This document shows positions 10,751-23,176 of a stretch of DNA of 64,000 bases, piece by piece (positions within the stretch are counted from its first letter, which is position 1; every line of letters begins with the position of its first letter). Source of the DNA: Liolophura sinensis. Taxonomy: Eukaryota > Mollusca > Polyplacophora > Chitonida > Chitonidae. The notes under the pieces were generated by a model. It did no database searches, was not told the origin of the DNA, and was given only the letters and a program-made list of their open reading frames with translations. The stretch spans positions 18,489,127 through 18,553,126 of the forward strand of contig NC_088297.1 in the NCBI RefSeq assembly GCF_032854445.1, in the 5' to 3' direction. The translations under genes were made by a program, and so were the position numbers.

Positions 10751-13700
10751 GCGTCTGTCATGGAGGAAAAATTTACGTGAACAAAATTCTAACGGAATTA
10801 AATTGACACGAGTTCATATTTCACCGGTATCACGTGGCCCACCCTGCTCTGGTTTTGTTCGCTGTGGGGTAGACATGATATCCAAGACAACAGAAATCAC
10901 CAAAATAACGCAAAAAGGAGATGAAGTAAAACAATGAAACGAAATCATGGAAAGAAAAAGATTCAATTAGTTTACCAAAGGCTAGTTCATAAGATGTATA
11001 TTGTATCCCGCTGTGTCGGGCCGTGAGCAAATATACATACAAAATAGACCTGAACCTTTAAACAATATCAACTGTGTCACGCAACAAACCGGCTGGTGCG
11101 TTTACCTCTTCGAATAATACACCGTCTTGTTGTTTATGTCTGCAGATAAAAATGGTCGTGCCATCGGTGAAAAAAAGACATAAGTGACATATTGCCTCCC
11201 CCCCTCCCCGTAAGTGATCCGGACAAAAACGGTTTTGATACGACCTTATGTACAAACAGTGGGGAACTCTCAACTGTGGAAATAACACACTGCATGTTTT
11301 ACAATGTTCCGTTCCAAATAAAGGCTGGAAAGCTTAAATAACGAGCAGTGGAGTCCATGAATAACCACAAAGCCGGGCTTTATTTTTTGTTGAACGAATA
11401 GCAAGTTTAATGAATTTCAAACACACTGTAATCTGGAGCCTAAAAAAGAATGTCCCAAATACGGATGAACCGTTGGAATCCAAACAGAACGGGCTGTAAA
11501 TACAGTCCCCTATAATTTCCCTTGAGGGTCCGTAAAAAAATGTTGATATTGTTGCCCAAATACTCGAGCTCTATCAATCACCGATAGCCTACATGGCAGG
11601 TGATGGCATACCGAAACTGGTCAAAAAGGCTGTGGCTCTACTCATGTGACCCGATTGGAAAGCAACAAGACGGGGTGTAGCAGTTCATGCAAATTTGACA
11701 TTTAAAGAAATTAAGGCTTCTGCAGACCCTATCTGCAGTTTGGGTACTCCCGGATACACCAGAGATGTGGACGCAGCCGATGGGCCCGTGATGGGCCCGT
11801 GATCAATAATATAACAGACTTGAATCCATGACTCGCTGGAAACTCCGTGGCTTTAAGTCATTTGTTTAACCGCTGAGGTGTTAACACCGTTAGGCAATTC
11901 AAAGACATGCCGCGTTGGTGAAATAACTAGAGGTGAAATAAATATAACCTACAGTTTTATCGTTGTGAAGTGTTGTCGATTTTTGTACATTATTTGGTGT
12001 TCTGTTACACACACCTGTACATGTACCGGTAGCATTCAAATTGCCTCTGCTTATTTCCCCAATTTTTCAGCTCCTCAACCTTTTCGCTATTGAAAGAGAA
12101 ACTTTCAGTGCAGCTTATGTACAATTTTAAATTTTAGAGGCAAAACTACGTTGGTTAGTTGGGCTAATATCAGGCTTCACAAAAAGTATGATTTTATCAC
12201 TCAACAGAGAAAATTCCCTTGAAAATATGCTTGAATATACACTTTACAAATACGAGAAAAGGTTGAAGAATTACAATAGGCCTATTTGTCTTCGCTACAC
12301 AACCTTTGAATCCCGTAAGCTAGTACGTCACCTCAACTCACTATCCAAAGGTGTTCGTCGTAGGCTGTAGACAAAACCAATGGTGCTCCCATACATGAGT
12401 GAAAAAAAAACATAGGCAACCCTCCTCTCTTTACCAGGTATAAGCCAATCTTCTGCGACTTAAAGTCGTAGCTAAATTGACATACTTTCGAAATCAACGT
12501 TTTGTTCGAATTACGAAGAGTAATTATGAGTGCTTCACTCATACGACGGTGGTCACTTTTATGGAAGATAACGGGATGCCCGTTATAAACCACCATGTTA
12601 TGGCAAGTAACCTTTCCACATGTAACGCCCAGTGTTTTCACCCGCAGTGCGATTTCATTGTTATGGTGTTCATTTTGATGGAATTATGGCGATTTACAAC
12701 CCAAACGTTCATACAAGAGCAGTGGCCTCCTTATTGTCAAAAAGATCTTTAAAGGAAATCACAGACTATCGATACGGTCATCTTATCTGAACCTATATTT
12801 GCACAAAGATCAAAATGATTTAAACTCTTGCAGACTATACTGCAAAAGCGATAGCTTGAAAGGACCTCTTGCAACTAGATAGTAAAATGTCACACTTTGG
12901 TGCAGCGGTAAGGTGTAACTCTTTTATGCAGAAAAACAAGTAAAACATACTTGAATATGAAGTACAGGTACTGAAGAACGTGTGAAAAATCCGAGTGATG
13001 GGATTTAAACTATTTGTTTTATCAAAAAACAAAAGTAGCGTCAAAAGCAGATATTGTTATTTCAAGTCGTTTTCCTGGGGAATTCCCTTCATAATAAAAC
13101 TATGGTTACGTGAACCAAAATCATTTCCACATATTTGGTGTTTATTTAGGGTGTAGTAAGCTATAACGAAGTATCGTGCTTGTTCAAGCAGTCGTATTTT
13201 TATAAATAAAGAAATACATAAAAAAAATATAAGATCAGTGGAACTCTACATTCTTTCATAGCTCTAACGCATTTTGAGCATTGTTCCAGAACCCGTTGTG
13301 TCGATTAGGAATAATGAGGTCGATTCCTATAACTGCATACAATTTTTAGTGCTTAAAAAAGTCAGGTAATGGAAGGGGGGTTAATTTGAACCACACAAGA
13401 AATTATTTTTTATGTTTCTTTACATATTGTCAAACTATATGTTAGATTATATATCTTACTGTAGATCTATACAGATTAGATACAGTATTCTTCTCGTGAA
13501 AGCTCAACGCTATTTGCTTAAGTGAACAGCATATCGTATCATTACATTGAGAAGGGTTCGCCTATTCGTCAGTTTAGCTTTGTAATAAATGTTTGTTAAA
13601 GAAATCTTATTTATTCACGGTACAACATTTTCTGAGTGCTCAAACCAAACAGAATGTTGCACGTGCCACTAACTCCCTTTACAGATTTGATAGATAAATG

Positions 13701-13830
13701 TCTTGTATTTTTTCATTGTACTGTTTATAGATAGATTTATCATTAGTGTACACATAAATGTACAGCAGTGCCCGTTGGAACGATTTGTGACGTCATTTTT
13801 GTGCAGCTTGCCATTCCAAATATTGATACT
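10751..13830. other. 3-kb stretch without supported features
   Basis: Several short frames (up to about 100 codons) occur on both strands, but none has a recognisable domain, good context or splice sites. A duplicated GATGGGCCCGT lies near 11780. Confidence 0.45.
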
Positions 13831-14200
13831 AGATCGACCATGGGCTCGGCTTAATCCAGTGCTGGGGTGTCTATATTCATCATGTTTGAACAGTTGCAAT
13901 CAAAGCGCAATTAAAAATCATATTTTATTATCGACAACTTATGTTCTAGTATGATACATGATTTGAATACTGATTTCAGCATGTCGCATAGAATATACCT
14001 TGCGTGTTTCCAACATCACTGAAAACTGTTGACCCTTCTCTTTGTATGACTCCGTCCAATTTCCATACTTTATATACTTTCTTAATTCTTTGGTCGTTTG
14101 TGCTAAACGTCGCTTTGGGAATTGGCCTTGCTAATATTTACCCGGAACGTCCTTATGTGTCCTTATATCTGCTTCGACGCATGGATTCGTTCTTTCCTCA
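13831..14200 (+). repeat. Element D, near full length
   Basis: Its marker segments follow in order: GCGCAATTAAAAATCATATT, ATACATGATTTGAATACTGA, CATGACTCC-like TATGACTCCGTCC, TTTATATACTTTCTTAATTC, GGGAATTGGCCTTGC and CTGCTTCGACGCATG. The same order is seen at 58.7 and 61.3 kb. No inverted ends or polymerase III boxes are visible, so its class is open. Confidence 0.75.
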
Positions 14201-14489
14201 ACAACACACTCAGCAATTGAGCAGCTACTGATAAGAAGTTGTGAGGAAATTGTGGGACAGCAAAACATCTGAAGAGAGAATCCTTCAATTATAATAACAT
14301 ATTCATTAAAACGTCAGGTGAACACTGACAAATGTATAGTTGAAAAAGCGCTGCTACTCTGGGATAAATACCTACGACGTCTCACAAACTAAAAATGCAT
14401 TTGCGCCACATCAAGTCGTGAGCCCACATTCTAATGACGGAAGCCTAACAGACAGATTTGAAGAGATAGGGATACACTGGGTATACACC

Positions 14490-14936
14490 ATGGGTATCAA
14501 GCGGCATTCGCCTGAAGTCCTGGTATACTCAGAGAAAAAAAAACGTCGGTCAATTGTAGCCTCATCTCCTACCGGAAGATTGATTACCAGAATGTTTAGT
14601 TTTTTATTTTTTTTATTTTGGCTAAGTGCCGCTTTCGTTAATTCATTAGGAAAATTGATTTCTTTTTTATTCCGTTCAAAAGTGTCGAAAATAGGGCAGA
14701 ACGTTACCATTTCACAACTTTCCACTCTTGATTTTGAGGCTCAGGGTCTTCAGATATTCACAGCATGCCTTCAAATGCATTCGGCAATTCGTTACAGTTT
14801 AATTAATGCATGTACCAATCAGTCTGCGCTTGACAGAGACCAGAATGAAATTAAAACGGACTGTCCAGAATCAATGCCAGTGTGCTTCATAACTGCATTT
14901 TATTTGCTTTACCAAGGTGTCTATGCATCGTGTTAA
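14490..14936 (+). CDS. Hypothetical 148-residue protein, one or two hydrophobic segments
   Basis: The reading frame is open from 14340 to a stop at 14936 (about 199 codons), unusually long for this base composition. Its first ATG, at 14490, sits in a strong context, CACCATGG. The N-terminus is basic (EKKKRRS at about residues 15-21). A hydrophobic run, MFSFLFFLFWLSAAFVNS, begins near residue 35, and a second lies close to the C-terminus (VCFITAFYLLY). I recognise no family. A 104-codon frame overlaps on the opposite strand, which weakens the case, and no splice sites or upstream exon are evident. Confidence 0.22.
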   Translation: MGIKRHSPEVLVYSEKKKRRSIVASSPTGRLITRMFSFLFFLFWLSAAFVNSLGKLISFLFRSKVSKIGQNVTISQLSTLDFEAQGLQIFTACLQMHSAIRYSLINACTNQSALDRDQNEIKTDCPESMPVCFITAFYLLYQGVYASC

Positions 14937-15634
14937 CTTAAACTGCTCATGTTTTCCCAAACTATTTTAACAATGATATCCCGGTTTAAAGAGCAATCCG
15001 GTCCTTAAACACACGCTTAGTGGAGACTTGTCTTCATGGCTCATGATTAGGTTGTCTGAATCTCCCTGTAAATTTTTTCTTTGCCTTACAGGCACCCTCA
15101 CTGCCTCTCTCACTAACCTGTTACTATGGAAAATTTCCCGTTCATGGACTCGCTCTTAAAAATACGCTATCCCGAGTTAATGGATTGGATCAGTTGGTGA
15201 TCAGAGGACTCGCCCAAACAGACTTAATGCATAGCACATAGCCATGGAAAAGACGCGCATACTGAGAAGGGTATAGTAACGGAAATACTCCCCAAATTGG
15301 TTATTTTAGGTATTGAAGTACTGAGATTCGAAGAGAAAGTGCGATGGACTACGTTAATTATTGTTCACGTGCAAAGGGGAAAAACATCGCTGGTTTCAGC
15401 GAGCATGTATTTGGAAGGGAGATAATCACTGCAAGCTGTCGCTTGACTTCCAGCGTATAAATCTGTTATAGTTGCTACACTCGCTGACTGGTCGCTGTCT
15501 AAATATGAAGGAACATCAAGTCACGGACCGCTTATTTTGGACAAATCGCGCGGGAAAAGTCATGAAATTAAACATTATAGCTCATTCGAATAAAATGGTT
15601 TAAGAATGTGTCAGTTCCTGGAACTGTAGCAGTA
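14937..15634. other. No supported feature
   Basis: No repeat family member or gene signal was recognised. Confidence 0.45.
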
Positions 15635-15862
15635 TTTTTGCTAAGTCCATAACTGGATCCTGCACATGCTGGCTTCCTCTCCAGCCCTACGTGCATGTAA
15701 AGGCCTTTAGAGAACTGCGGATGATCATGCCCCCCCCCCAACTTCCTCCCCAACTCTGTCCCGTTTCCTCACACTCTAATGCTGACCGCCGTTCTATAAG
15801 TGAAATTTTACTGAATACCGCGTAAAACACCAATCAAATAAATAAATTCATAAATTGTGTTT
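15635..15862 (+). mobile_element. SINE-B, degenerate, 5'-truncated
   Basis: The body motifs ATGCTGGCTTCCTCTCCAGC, TAATGCTGACCGCCGTTCTA and GCGTAAAACACCAATC with an (AAAT)n tail are clear. The head is largely lost and a poly-C run at about 15730 replaces the middle. Confidence 0.8.
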
Positions 15863-16330
15863 TCGGTTTATGGTATTTCCAAATGTACATTTGCATCAAA
15901 CCACAATTTGCGTTAAAACGTAAAATCTACGATTTGTCAGCACTCTCAAAAGGTTGTACCCATGTATTACGAGATAACGAGATATTAATAAGTATCACAA
16001 TAGCTTTACTTCAAAAAGGAATTATACATGAATATGTAAATTCGGTTACACTGAAATTGATATTCTCTGAGACCCTCAAAGAGGTAGCTGCCTTATACAT
16101 ACAAGTACAAGAATAAAATTTAAAATCAGATACAGTTAAGAAATAGAAATACACCTATATAATTTGGTATTTACACTTTTTACGGAATAATTCTGATTTC
16201 CTTCCAAAACATTTTACTTAGAGAGATTAAATCACTGAACAGAACTGTGACACTGAACTGAAATCACAATATCAGCTTCATTCACCACTGTACGTATATC
16301 TTGCTGTTTTCGAAACCACTGGTTTAGTTT
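15863..16330. other. No supported feature
   Basis: A 77-codon plus-strand frame (15883-16116) has no recognisable domain; nothing else stands out. Confidence 0.45.
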
Positions 16331-16645
16331 GGTTTGGAAATAGGTCTTACCTGACTGTGCGTTAAATGTCATGACAACACAGCATTTTGAGTCATTTTAG
16401 GCCAGTGACGTCTAATAAATGGCCTTCTTTGACATAACTCTGCTATGGTTCTAGGGGGCGTGTATATTGCCACTATATGTGTAGTTTAATGAACAGTTAG
16501 AATAAAACCCCGACTGAGGTAAATTAACGAGAAGCCCTATTATTCCGTGTTACGTGTGACGATTTGCCACATGTCGTCACTGCTCCAGCTCTCTATGTTG
16601 TACGTCTTTAATTATAATCCTATTATCGGTTTGGACACACCATAA
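16331..16645 (+). repeat. Element C, near full length
   Basis: It contains in order ATGACAACACAGCATTTTGA, CCAGTGACGTCTAATAAATG, GAACAGTTAGAATAAAACCC, CGACTGAGGTAAATTAACGA, TACGTGTGACGATTTGCCAC and CTCTCTATGTTGTACGTCTT. The same series recurs at 35.7, 45.9 and 59.4 kb. Confidence 0.8.
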
Positions 16646-17690
16646 TGGTGCATGACTTTTTGATCCATAACATTGTTTACTGCTAAAGAGAAATATACAC
16701 CGTATATGTGCGGTCTTCGATTAGAAGAAAAAGTGTTCGATGTTATAGACTAAACTTTCTTTCCTGAAAAGGACGTCTCACATGGAAAGCACCTCTTCTA
16801 TGTGCTCTCCGCCTGATTCCATCCAACCCACGGCCTCGTTAAGTTCATTGTGTTATGTCTGAAGCTAAATTAATAACCTGTTGGACTGCAGCGAGCAAGA
16901 AATTGGAAATTTCAAATTGCCACGTCGATCAATTTTGATAACCCTTTACTGACTGTCTTTTGGAGGGTAATCGGTTTTCTCGCGACGGGTTCTTAACCAC
17001 GTGACAAATCCATCGTGGTCAGTAATGCATGCTGGAGAAAAACGATCTGCTTAAGGGGAGCAGCAGCCAAGGGATAAACCTGTCTTGTCCTAAAACAAGG
17101 TGAGACATTATTGGCTATAATGCCCTGCCTTTGGGGAAATCACACACGGAAACCATGTTTACTTGACATGAGATTTATAATAAAGGTACAACGAAGGTAC
17201 TTTTACTGAATAGTTTTAATGAATAGTTTGTACATTAACTCTGATATCGGTTAATGTGTGCAGCTTTATTTGTAACTGTGGGGCGACTGGGAAAACTTCC
17301 CGCGTAAAGATATTTTTGCCTCTGGTAGCTCTAATCGATTGTACATTCCTGCCTTTCCGATGACATTGTGTGAGACACCTCGTTCACTGCAGTGAGTACA
17401 ACAATTTGTGATCTGAGCAATCCAGCGAGGACTGCACAGATAAATGAGCTTTATAGATATCGGCATAGAGATCACGATCCAGTTTTATCATACATTTGTC
17501 GTAGGACAACTTACAGAAGGCGTGAAACATGACATCGGGAACAATCATATTATACTGAAACAACAAGCGGGGTGGCAAAAAAATCAAAACAAAAACAAAA
17601 AACTGATGCCAGTGCCTAACGCAGAGCAAAGAACAACCAATCTTGAAAAGTTAAAAGTATTAATCTGAGCCACATCCGTTATTGAACTCG
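16646..17690. other. No supported feature
   Basis: No repeat or convincing open frame was seen. Confidence 0.45.
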
Positions 17691-18330
17691 CCCACGGTGA
17701 TGACTTCAATATCTAGATATGAAATAAACGCCTCCGTCTCACAGTGATAACTTAAACATCAAGATATGAAATAAACGTCTCCGTTCCACGTGATGACTTA
17801 AACATCAAGATACGACATAAACGTCTCCGTCCCACGGTGATAACTTTAACATCAAGATATGAAATAAACGTCTCCGTTCCACGTGATGACTTAAACATCA
17901 AGATATGACATAAACGTCTCCGCCCCACGGTGATAACTTTAACATCAAGATATGACATAAACGTCTCCGTCCCACAGTGATAACTTTAACATCAAGATAT
18001 GACATAAACGTCTCCGCCCCACGGTGATAACTTTAACATCAAGATATGACATAAACGTCTCCGTTCGACGGTGATAACTTAAATATCAAGATATGACATA
18101 AAAGTCTCCGTCCCACGGTGATAACTTAAATATCAAGATATGACATAAAAGTCTCCGTCCCACGGTGATAACTTTAACATCAAGATATGACATAAACGTC
18201 TCCGCCCCACGGTGATAACTTTAACATCAAGATATGACATAAACGTCTCCGTCCGACGGTGATAACTTAAATATCAAGATATGACATAAAAGTCTCCGTC
18301 CCACGGTGATAACTTAAACATGTAGATATA
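17691..18330. repeat. 47-bp satellite-like array, about 13 units
   Basis: The unit is about CACGGTGATAACTTTAACAT followed by CAAGATATGACATAAACGTC and TCCGTCC. Left-hand units alternate with a shorter CACGTGATGACTT variant. On the right, two blocks of three units repeat the same variant order (CGCCCC, then TTCG or TCCG followed by AAATATCAAG, then AAAAGTCTCC), a higher-order period of about 141 bp. Confidence 0.93.
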
Positions 18331-18589
18331 ATAATAAATGAATGGCTTTGCTTTCTGTCCTAACAGGGCTTGGCCTTCATTAAAAGACACACTGCTCCTA
18401 TCTCTTGTTTTCCACACCATCGGTCACCGATAACAATGTCGTTCTGCGACTAAGGCCCACATGTCATGACCCTTCAAGGAAAAGCTCTTGCCCGCGGCCC
18501 AAGACAATTCCTGAAGAACAAGCCTTTGTGGTAGGCCTGCAATATAATTACAGCATAGAGATTCGAACCAGAGCAGCGACATGTCAATT

Positions 18590-18842
18590 CGCATCTGTCA
18601 GAGTTTTATTCGAATTGTTCATGTAAATGCCTAAACAGTAGCAATATAATTAGAAACGTACAGCATAGAGAGTAAAAACCAGAGCATCGACGACAGTGTG
18701 ATAGACGTACACCATAAAGAGTCAAACCAGAGCGGCGACGACAGTGTGATAGACGCACAGCATAGAGAGCAAAACCAGTGCAACGACGACGGTGTGAGCT
18801 GACAAATGGTCACACTTAACCGATGTAAGTCATGTGGATAAA
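18590..18842 (-). repeat. Element C with its end amplified in tandem
   Basis: The left part is element C on the minus strand (TTTTATTCGAATTGTTCATG, TAAACAGTAGCAATATAATT). The C terminus of about 48 bp (ACGTACAGCATAGAGAGTAA through GACGACAGTGTGATAG) then occurs three times in a row, from about 18656, 18705 and 18752. The element resumes with GCTGACAAATGGTCACAC. Confidence 0.8.
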
Positions 18843-19300
18843 TATTATATTGGTTTAGATTAGCGTATCTGAATCCTACAAGCATCAAGGAAACTAAAAG
18901 ATCTAATCCTAAACACGTCTTAGAATAATGACTAACTATGCTTAGGATCGTATACACAACTAGAAAACCCCTAGTAATACTTACTTAAGATTTTGGAAAG
19001 AATTTATTCAGCAGCCGAGGAAATAGCAACTGCACTGAAACTCTGGAATATATCATATCCAAATGCTTACACGCATGTTCATGAATTTAAGTCTGTATTT
19101 GAATAAATAAATATTTACTTCTGTGTTCGTTAGTGTTTAATGCCGCATTTCATAATTTATAATTTTTATCAAGGCGAGGACATTTTCGACCTTCGTTAAA
19201 TAAATGGAAAAGACTCCTAACTTAGTATGCATATTCTTTTTGGACGTGCATGGTATCATGGATTTAATTAAACCTTATATAGAAATAAGCGGATACTTTT
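18843..19300. other. No supported feature
   Basis: No repeat or gene signal recognised. Confidence 0.45.
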
Positions 19301-19462
19301 GTCTCGTCCCAGGTTCGCCACAATGTGGCTAAAAATATTGCTGACGTAATGTTACGCCTTAATCACTGATTCATCTGTGTCCAGGCACATCCATCCGTTT
19401 TCGGAAATTATAAACTGTTAGATTGCTTAACAACATGTTTTTAGGAATGGGAAGGCTAGTTT
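19301..19462 (+). repeat. Family F, copy 1
   Basis: ATATTGCTGACGTAATGTTA followed by a CCTTAATCAC-like segment, then GGCACATC and GTTTTTAGGAATGGGAAGG. It aligns along about 160 bp with the copy at 20.25 kb. No promoter or ends could be defined. Confidence 0.6.
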
Positions 19463-20250
19463 AACACAGATATGAAGTCATACGTGATTTCATCATCAAT
19501 GTTTCATTTCCGCGAAAGAACGTGTCTTGGATTCCAAATTTAGCATACAGCCGTGAAGAAACTGAATGAATGGCTCTGGCTTAACGGAAGTTCGGCAAGA
19601 TCTTGTAGCAACACTTTGTCGAGTAACAAAAACAAAACACAAAGTGGACAAAGGAAGATGCCACGATATAGATGACAAAGTAGATTTGCAGTTGTTAGTA
19701 GCTCGTGTTTTGCAGATATGTCTTTCGATAAAGGGATATCCTTGGCCATAATTTCGTCTTTAATGCGTCTCAATAATATATTGTTTTTATTGTGTGGTTG
19801 TATAAATGCTTGATAAAGCATCTTAGTTCCAAAAAATATCAAATTGATAAGATCTTACCTATAAACATCGTTTTTGGGGGATATATGTTTGGATTTTAAA
19901 TTAGTTTCTTGTCCAAAAGGTATAATATGTGTAATTGTATAAAAAATAACACAATGAGAAGCTCTTTCACCTGAATGTCGCTTTGTTGGGATGTATGTGG
20001 AGATTTTTTTCAATTCATCTGTCGCCAGAAAGGTACCATAGTATACGTGTATAACGTGGTTTTCTAACAATTTCTGTCTCAGGAACCTTGAGTTCACACA
20101 TTTCACACATTTGTCCAATATAATAGACATAGACGGTAGTTGTGGAAAATGTTCAACGATGGAAAAATTTCGGTACTTCGGTGGCAAATACATGTACTTT
20201 GACATACACTGAGTTAAAACCGATATTCTTGTAAAATGCTTCCGTCATTG
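19463..20250. other. No supported feature
   Basis: Open frames of up to 116 codons on the minus strand have no recognisable domain. Confidence 0.45.
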
Positions 20251-20435
20251 AGATGCTTTCATCCCAGGGTGGCCACAATGCTGCTGAAATATTGCTGACG
20301 TAATGTTAAGCCATAATCACACGTTTATTTGTCTCAAGGCACATCTTCCCATAGAGCGTTTCGAAAGACTTATTTCCAGAACAACGGACAAACAGTCGTC
20401 CGTTTTTAGGAAGGGCTATGAAAGTTATAAGGCTT
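20251..20435 (+). repeat. Family F, copy 2
   Basis: GGTGGCCACAATGCTGCTGA, ATATTGCTGACGTAATGTTA, AGCCATAATCAC, GGCACATC and GTTTTTAGGAAGGGCTATG follow the same order as copy 1. Confidence 0.6.
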
Positions 20436-20599
20436 TCTGACAGTATCATTCTCTGCTAAAAGTACATATTACTGAACACACACAACAGGGACAACACTCT
20501 GCATCTCTTTAGTATCTCACTACCCTGAACATTTCTCGATTACTGATTATATTACAATCAAACCGTGCAGGTTTCGTCAAACTCTTTAATGTGTGCGTG

Positions 20600-20800
20600 T
20601 AAACAGACATTCGTACATCAGCCGCTAACTAAAATGGACATTTCAGATCAATAGTCGCAAGGCCAAATCTCAAAACGACGTATAACACAAACCACCAAGA
20701 AATTAGAAAGTATACAAAGTACAAAATTGGAAAGAAAGCAAGCAAAGAAAAGCACTCAACAGTTTGCAAAGACGTTCTAGGCGGTCGATTGAAATCAATA
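20600..20800 (-). repeat. Element D fragment, minus strand
   Basis: The minus-strand versions of the D markers are present: CAGACATTCGTACATCAGCC, GCAAGGCCAAATCTCAAAAC, AGAAAGTATACAAAGTAC and CAACAGTTTGCAAAGACGTT. Confidence 0.7.
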
Positions 20801-21325
20801 TTAAAATACCAGCAGAGCCTTTGTCGAGTCTTCGGAACCCCCATGTGAAGACCTTCTCACCGCAACCTCAACAGAGCTTTCCTGGGTTGCTGTAGTCCTC
20901 GTTGTGTAGATCTTCACAACCCTCCTCCATCTCAGCACACACAATCTTTCCGAATCACTGAACCTCTCCAGTTCAGTTTTATGGTACGTTTCCACTCGCG
21001 CAGACCAAAACTTCTCAATGCAGAATTCACCTCGTATTAAACGCCGATTAGTACGCCAGCATCTGTTCATGTAACAAAATCAAAACATACCAAATTTGCT
21101 TGGTATGGATGTACCAAAGGTAACCAATTAAGGCTTCACATTTTACTTTACCTGAGCAAATCAATTTTCTTCTTCGACATCACAAATCAGTACTTCCACC
21201 TGTATTTGACGCAGGTCGCAATGTAGATCTGTAAGAGCATTAAAATAACTTCTAGATATACGTGCACTCGGGCAAGTCGAGGTCTTTCAATTTTAACGTT
21301 AAGAATATAAATGACTCCATTAAGA
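20801..21325. other. No supported feature
   Basis: An 89-codon minus-strand frame at 20801-21070 is unrecognised; no repeat seen. Confidence 0.4.
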
Positions 21326-21890
21326 ATCTAAAGGAACTTCACAGAGCATGTTGACTTACTGTGCAAATATTCTGACAACGGAAAACAGAGCTTTAATATG
21401 TTAAAGGAAGGTAAGCTTTCGTTAAAATGACTTTACGTTTACAGACTTACTGTGTAAGTGTTCTGACTACGAAAACCGAAGCTTCAAGCTTTTAAACGAA
21501 AATAAGCTTCGAAATGACTGCCTTTGACAGACTATCGCTGTCCCTGGGCTGGGAACTTCACAGGCTCGTTTACTCACTGTGAAAATGTTCTGACAACGGC
21601 AAAAGGAAGCTTTATTTTGTTGAACGAAGTTAAGCTTCGAAATGATTCTGTGCTTGACAGACTATAGCTATCCGAGGGCTGGCTTAAAATTTCGCAGGCT
21701 ATGTTTATTCACTGTGCAAATGTTCTTTACAACGGGCAACGGAACTTTAAGCCGTTAAAGGAAGCTAAGTTTCCAAATAAGTCTGTGTTTGACAGACTAT
21801 CGCTGTTTCTAGGCTTAGAATTCCACAGACTATGTTTACTCACTATACAATTGTCCTGACAGCCGATAACAGATCTTTATGCTTGTTCGC
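21326..21890. repeat. Degenerate tandem repeat, about 130-140 bp unit
   Basis: Segments resembling ACTTCACAGGCT, TTTACTCACTGTGCAAATGT, TCTGACAACGG, AAGCTTCGAAATGA and TTTGACAGACTATCGCTGT recur with starts near 21339, 21553, 21690 and 21819. One shortened copy starts near 21444. The copies are strongly diverged, so the array is old. Confidence 0.75.
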
Positions 21891-22640
21891 GTGGAAATCA
21901 CATGGCTAAGGGTTATGACGTAACAACATTCCTACTGCCTAAAGTCGCCCTCTTGTTTTTCTTTTTGTTCACAGTCCCTCTCTTTAATTTGCAGTTTTAT
22001 TGATGGTGCACAATTTCATTATCATAAAAACCTATCGATTTTGATAACGTAGAAATCCTGGAAACAGCTGCCAAGGGTAGAGTTGATCAATTATCAGAAA
22101 GAAAAGTCGTCTCAAAATTTGCAAATCCGATTTAGCGTTTTCAAAAAATACATTTATTGTTCGCCTTTCTTCGACTCAAGCTATTTAAACATAGATTGAC
22201 ATTTTTCACAAATAAATACTCACATTTATTATGGAAGTGTATTTACCACGCCAACCCGACTACTTTTTCTAACTAAATTTGTTTGATTTCTTTGCTTCGA
22301 TGAATGGAATTGGAGAGTGCGGTTTCCCCGAAAAGCTCAACTTTCCCTTTTTTTAACACTTTGCTGTCACTCGCTAACAATATTATCAATTGTACGCTCG
22401 GTGTTTGGTGCAACGTAGTCAGTGATGGTTGAGAAATTTGCTCTAACGCCATTCATCAATTTGCAGTCAGGAGAAATTAGCAGTTAGGCTAAATCAATAG
22501 CCTGTAGTTAAATGTTTGACCGTTTTCGTATAGGAATAACTCACCGTCCATCAGATATGAATCCGATCGAAGAAAAATACAAGAGATTTTTGCTTTCGCA
22601 GTTGCCATATCAATATCAATGTTTCATTTGAACTTGTTCT
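21891..22640. other. No supported feature
   Basis: No repeat or gene signal recognised. Confidence 0.45.
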
Positions 22641-22705
22641 CGCCACGATAGGGCTGAAAAATTGTCAGTGTAGCACTAAACCATAATCATTCATTCATTC
22701 AGTAT
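22641..22705 (+). repeat. Family F-like 3' tail
   Basis: GCTGAAAAATTGTCAGTGTA, then CACTAAACCATAATC and ATTC repeats, resembles the ATTGCTGACGTAATGTTAAG-CCATAATC end of family F and the ATTC tail of SINE-E. Assignment is uncertain. Confidence 0.4.
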
Positions 22706-23176
22706 TTCCACACCATGCAGGTTTTCATTTGAAAGCGCATTAGAAACCTGCATTGCAAATACAAAAAAGCATAATTCTATTAACGAAACCTGCTTTTTGT
22801 AATTTGCATGTATACGCTTTTTAACAACGCTTCTTTTTTATGGATCGGGTTTCCAGCAAGCACCAATAAAGGTGATATTGTTTATACAAGAGCCACAGTT
22901 ATTAATATCCAGTATGTTTAATTAACGAACAGGTTTTTAGCGCTTATCGATCAGTCAAATCAAACCCAAACGACAGGTTTGAGTACGAATTTCGAAATGT
23001 ACCTCAAGACGAATTGCACGCATGTCATATAAACAACTGTATGTATATATGCTTCGGGTTTTGCATCGTACCTAACATTTTTTCAGTCATATGTTCTGTC
23101 TATTGTTAAATATATGTTCTCGTGAACAACGATTGCCTTGTGAGGAATTGTGGTATAAACGATATTAAAAGCGCAC
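22706..23176. other. No supported feature
   Basis: Ordinary AT-rich sequence. Confidence 0.45.

Noticed and set aside
17691-18330. CRISPR array
   Set aside because: The 47-bp units are contiguous with no unique spacers, and the surrounding DNA is animal-type with SINEs. It is a satellite-like array.
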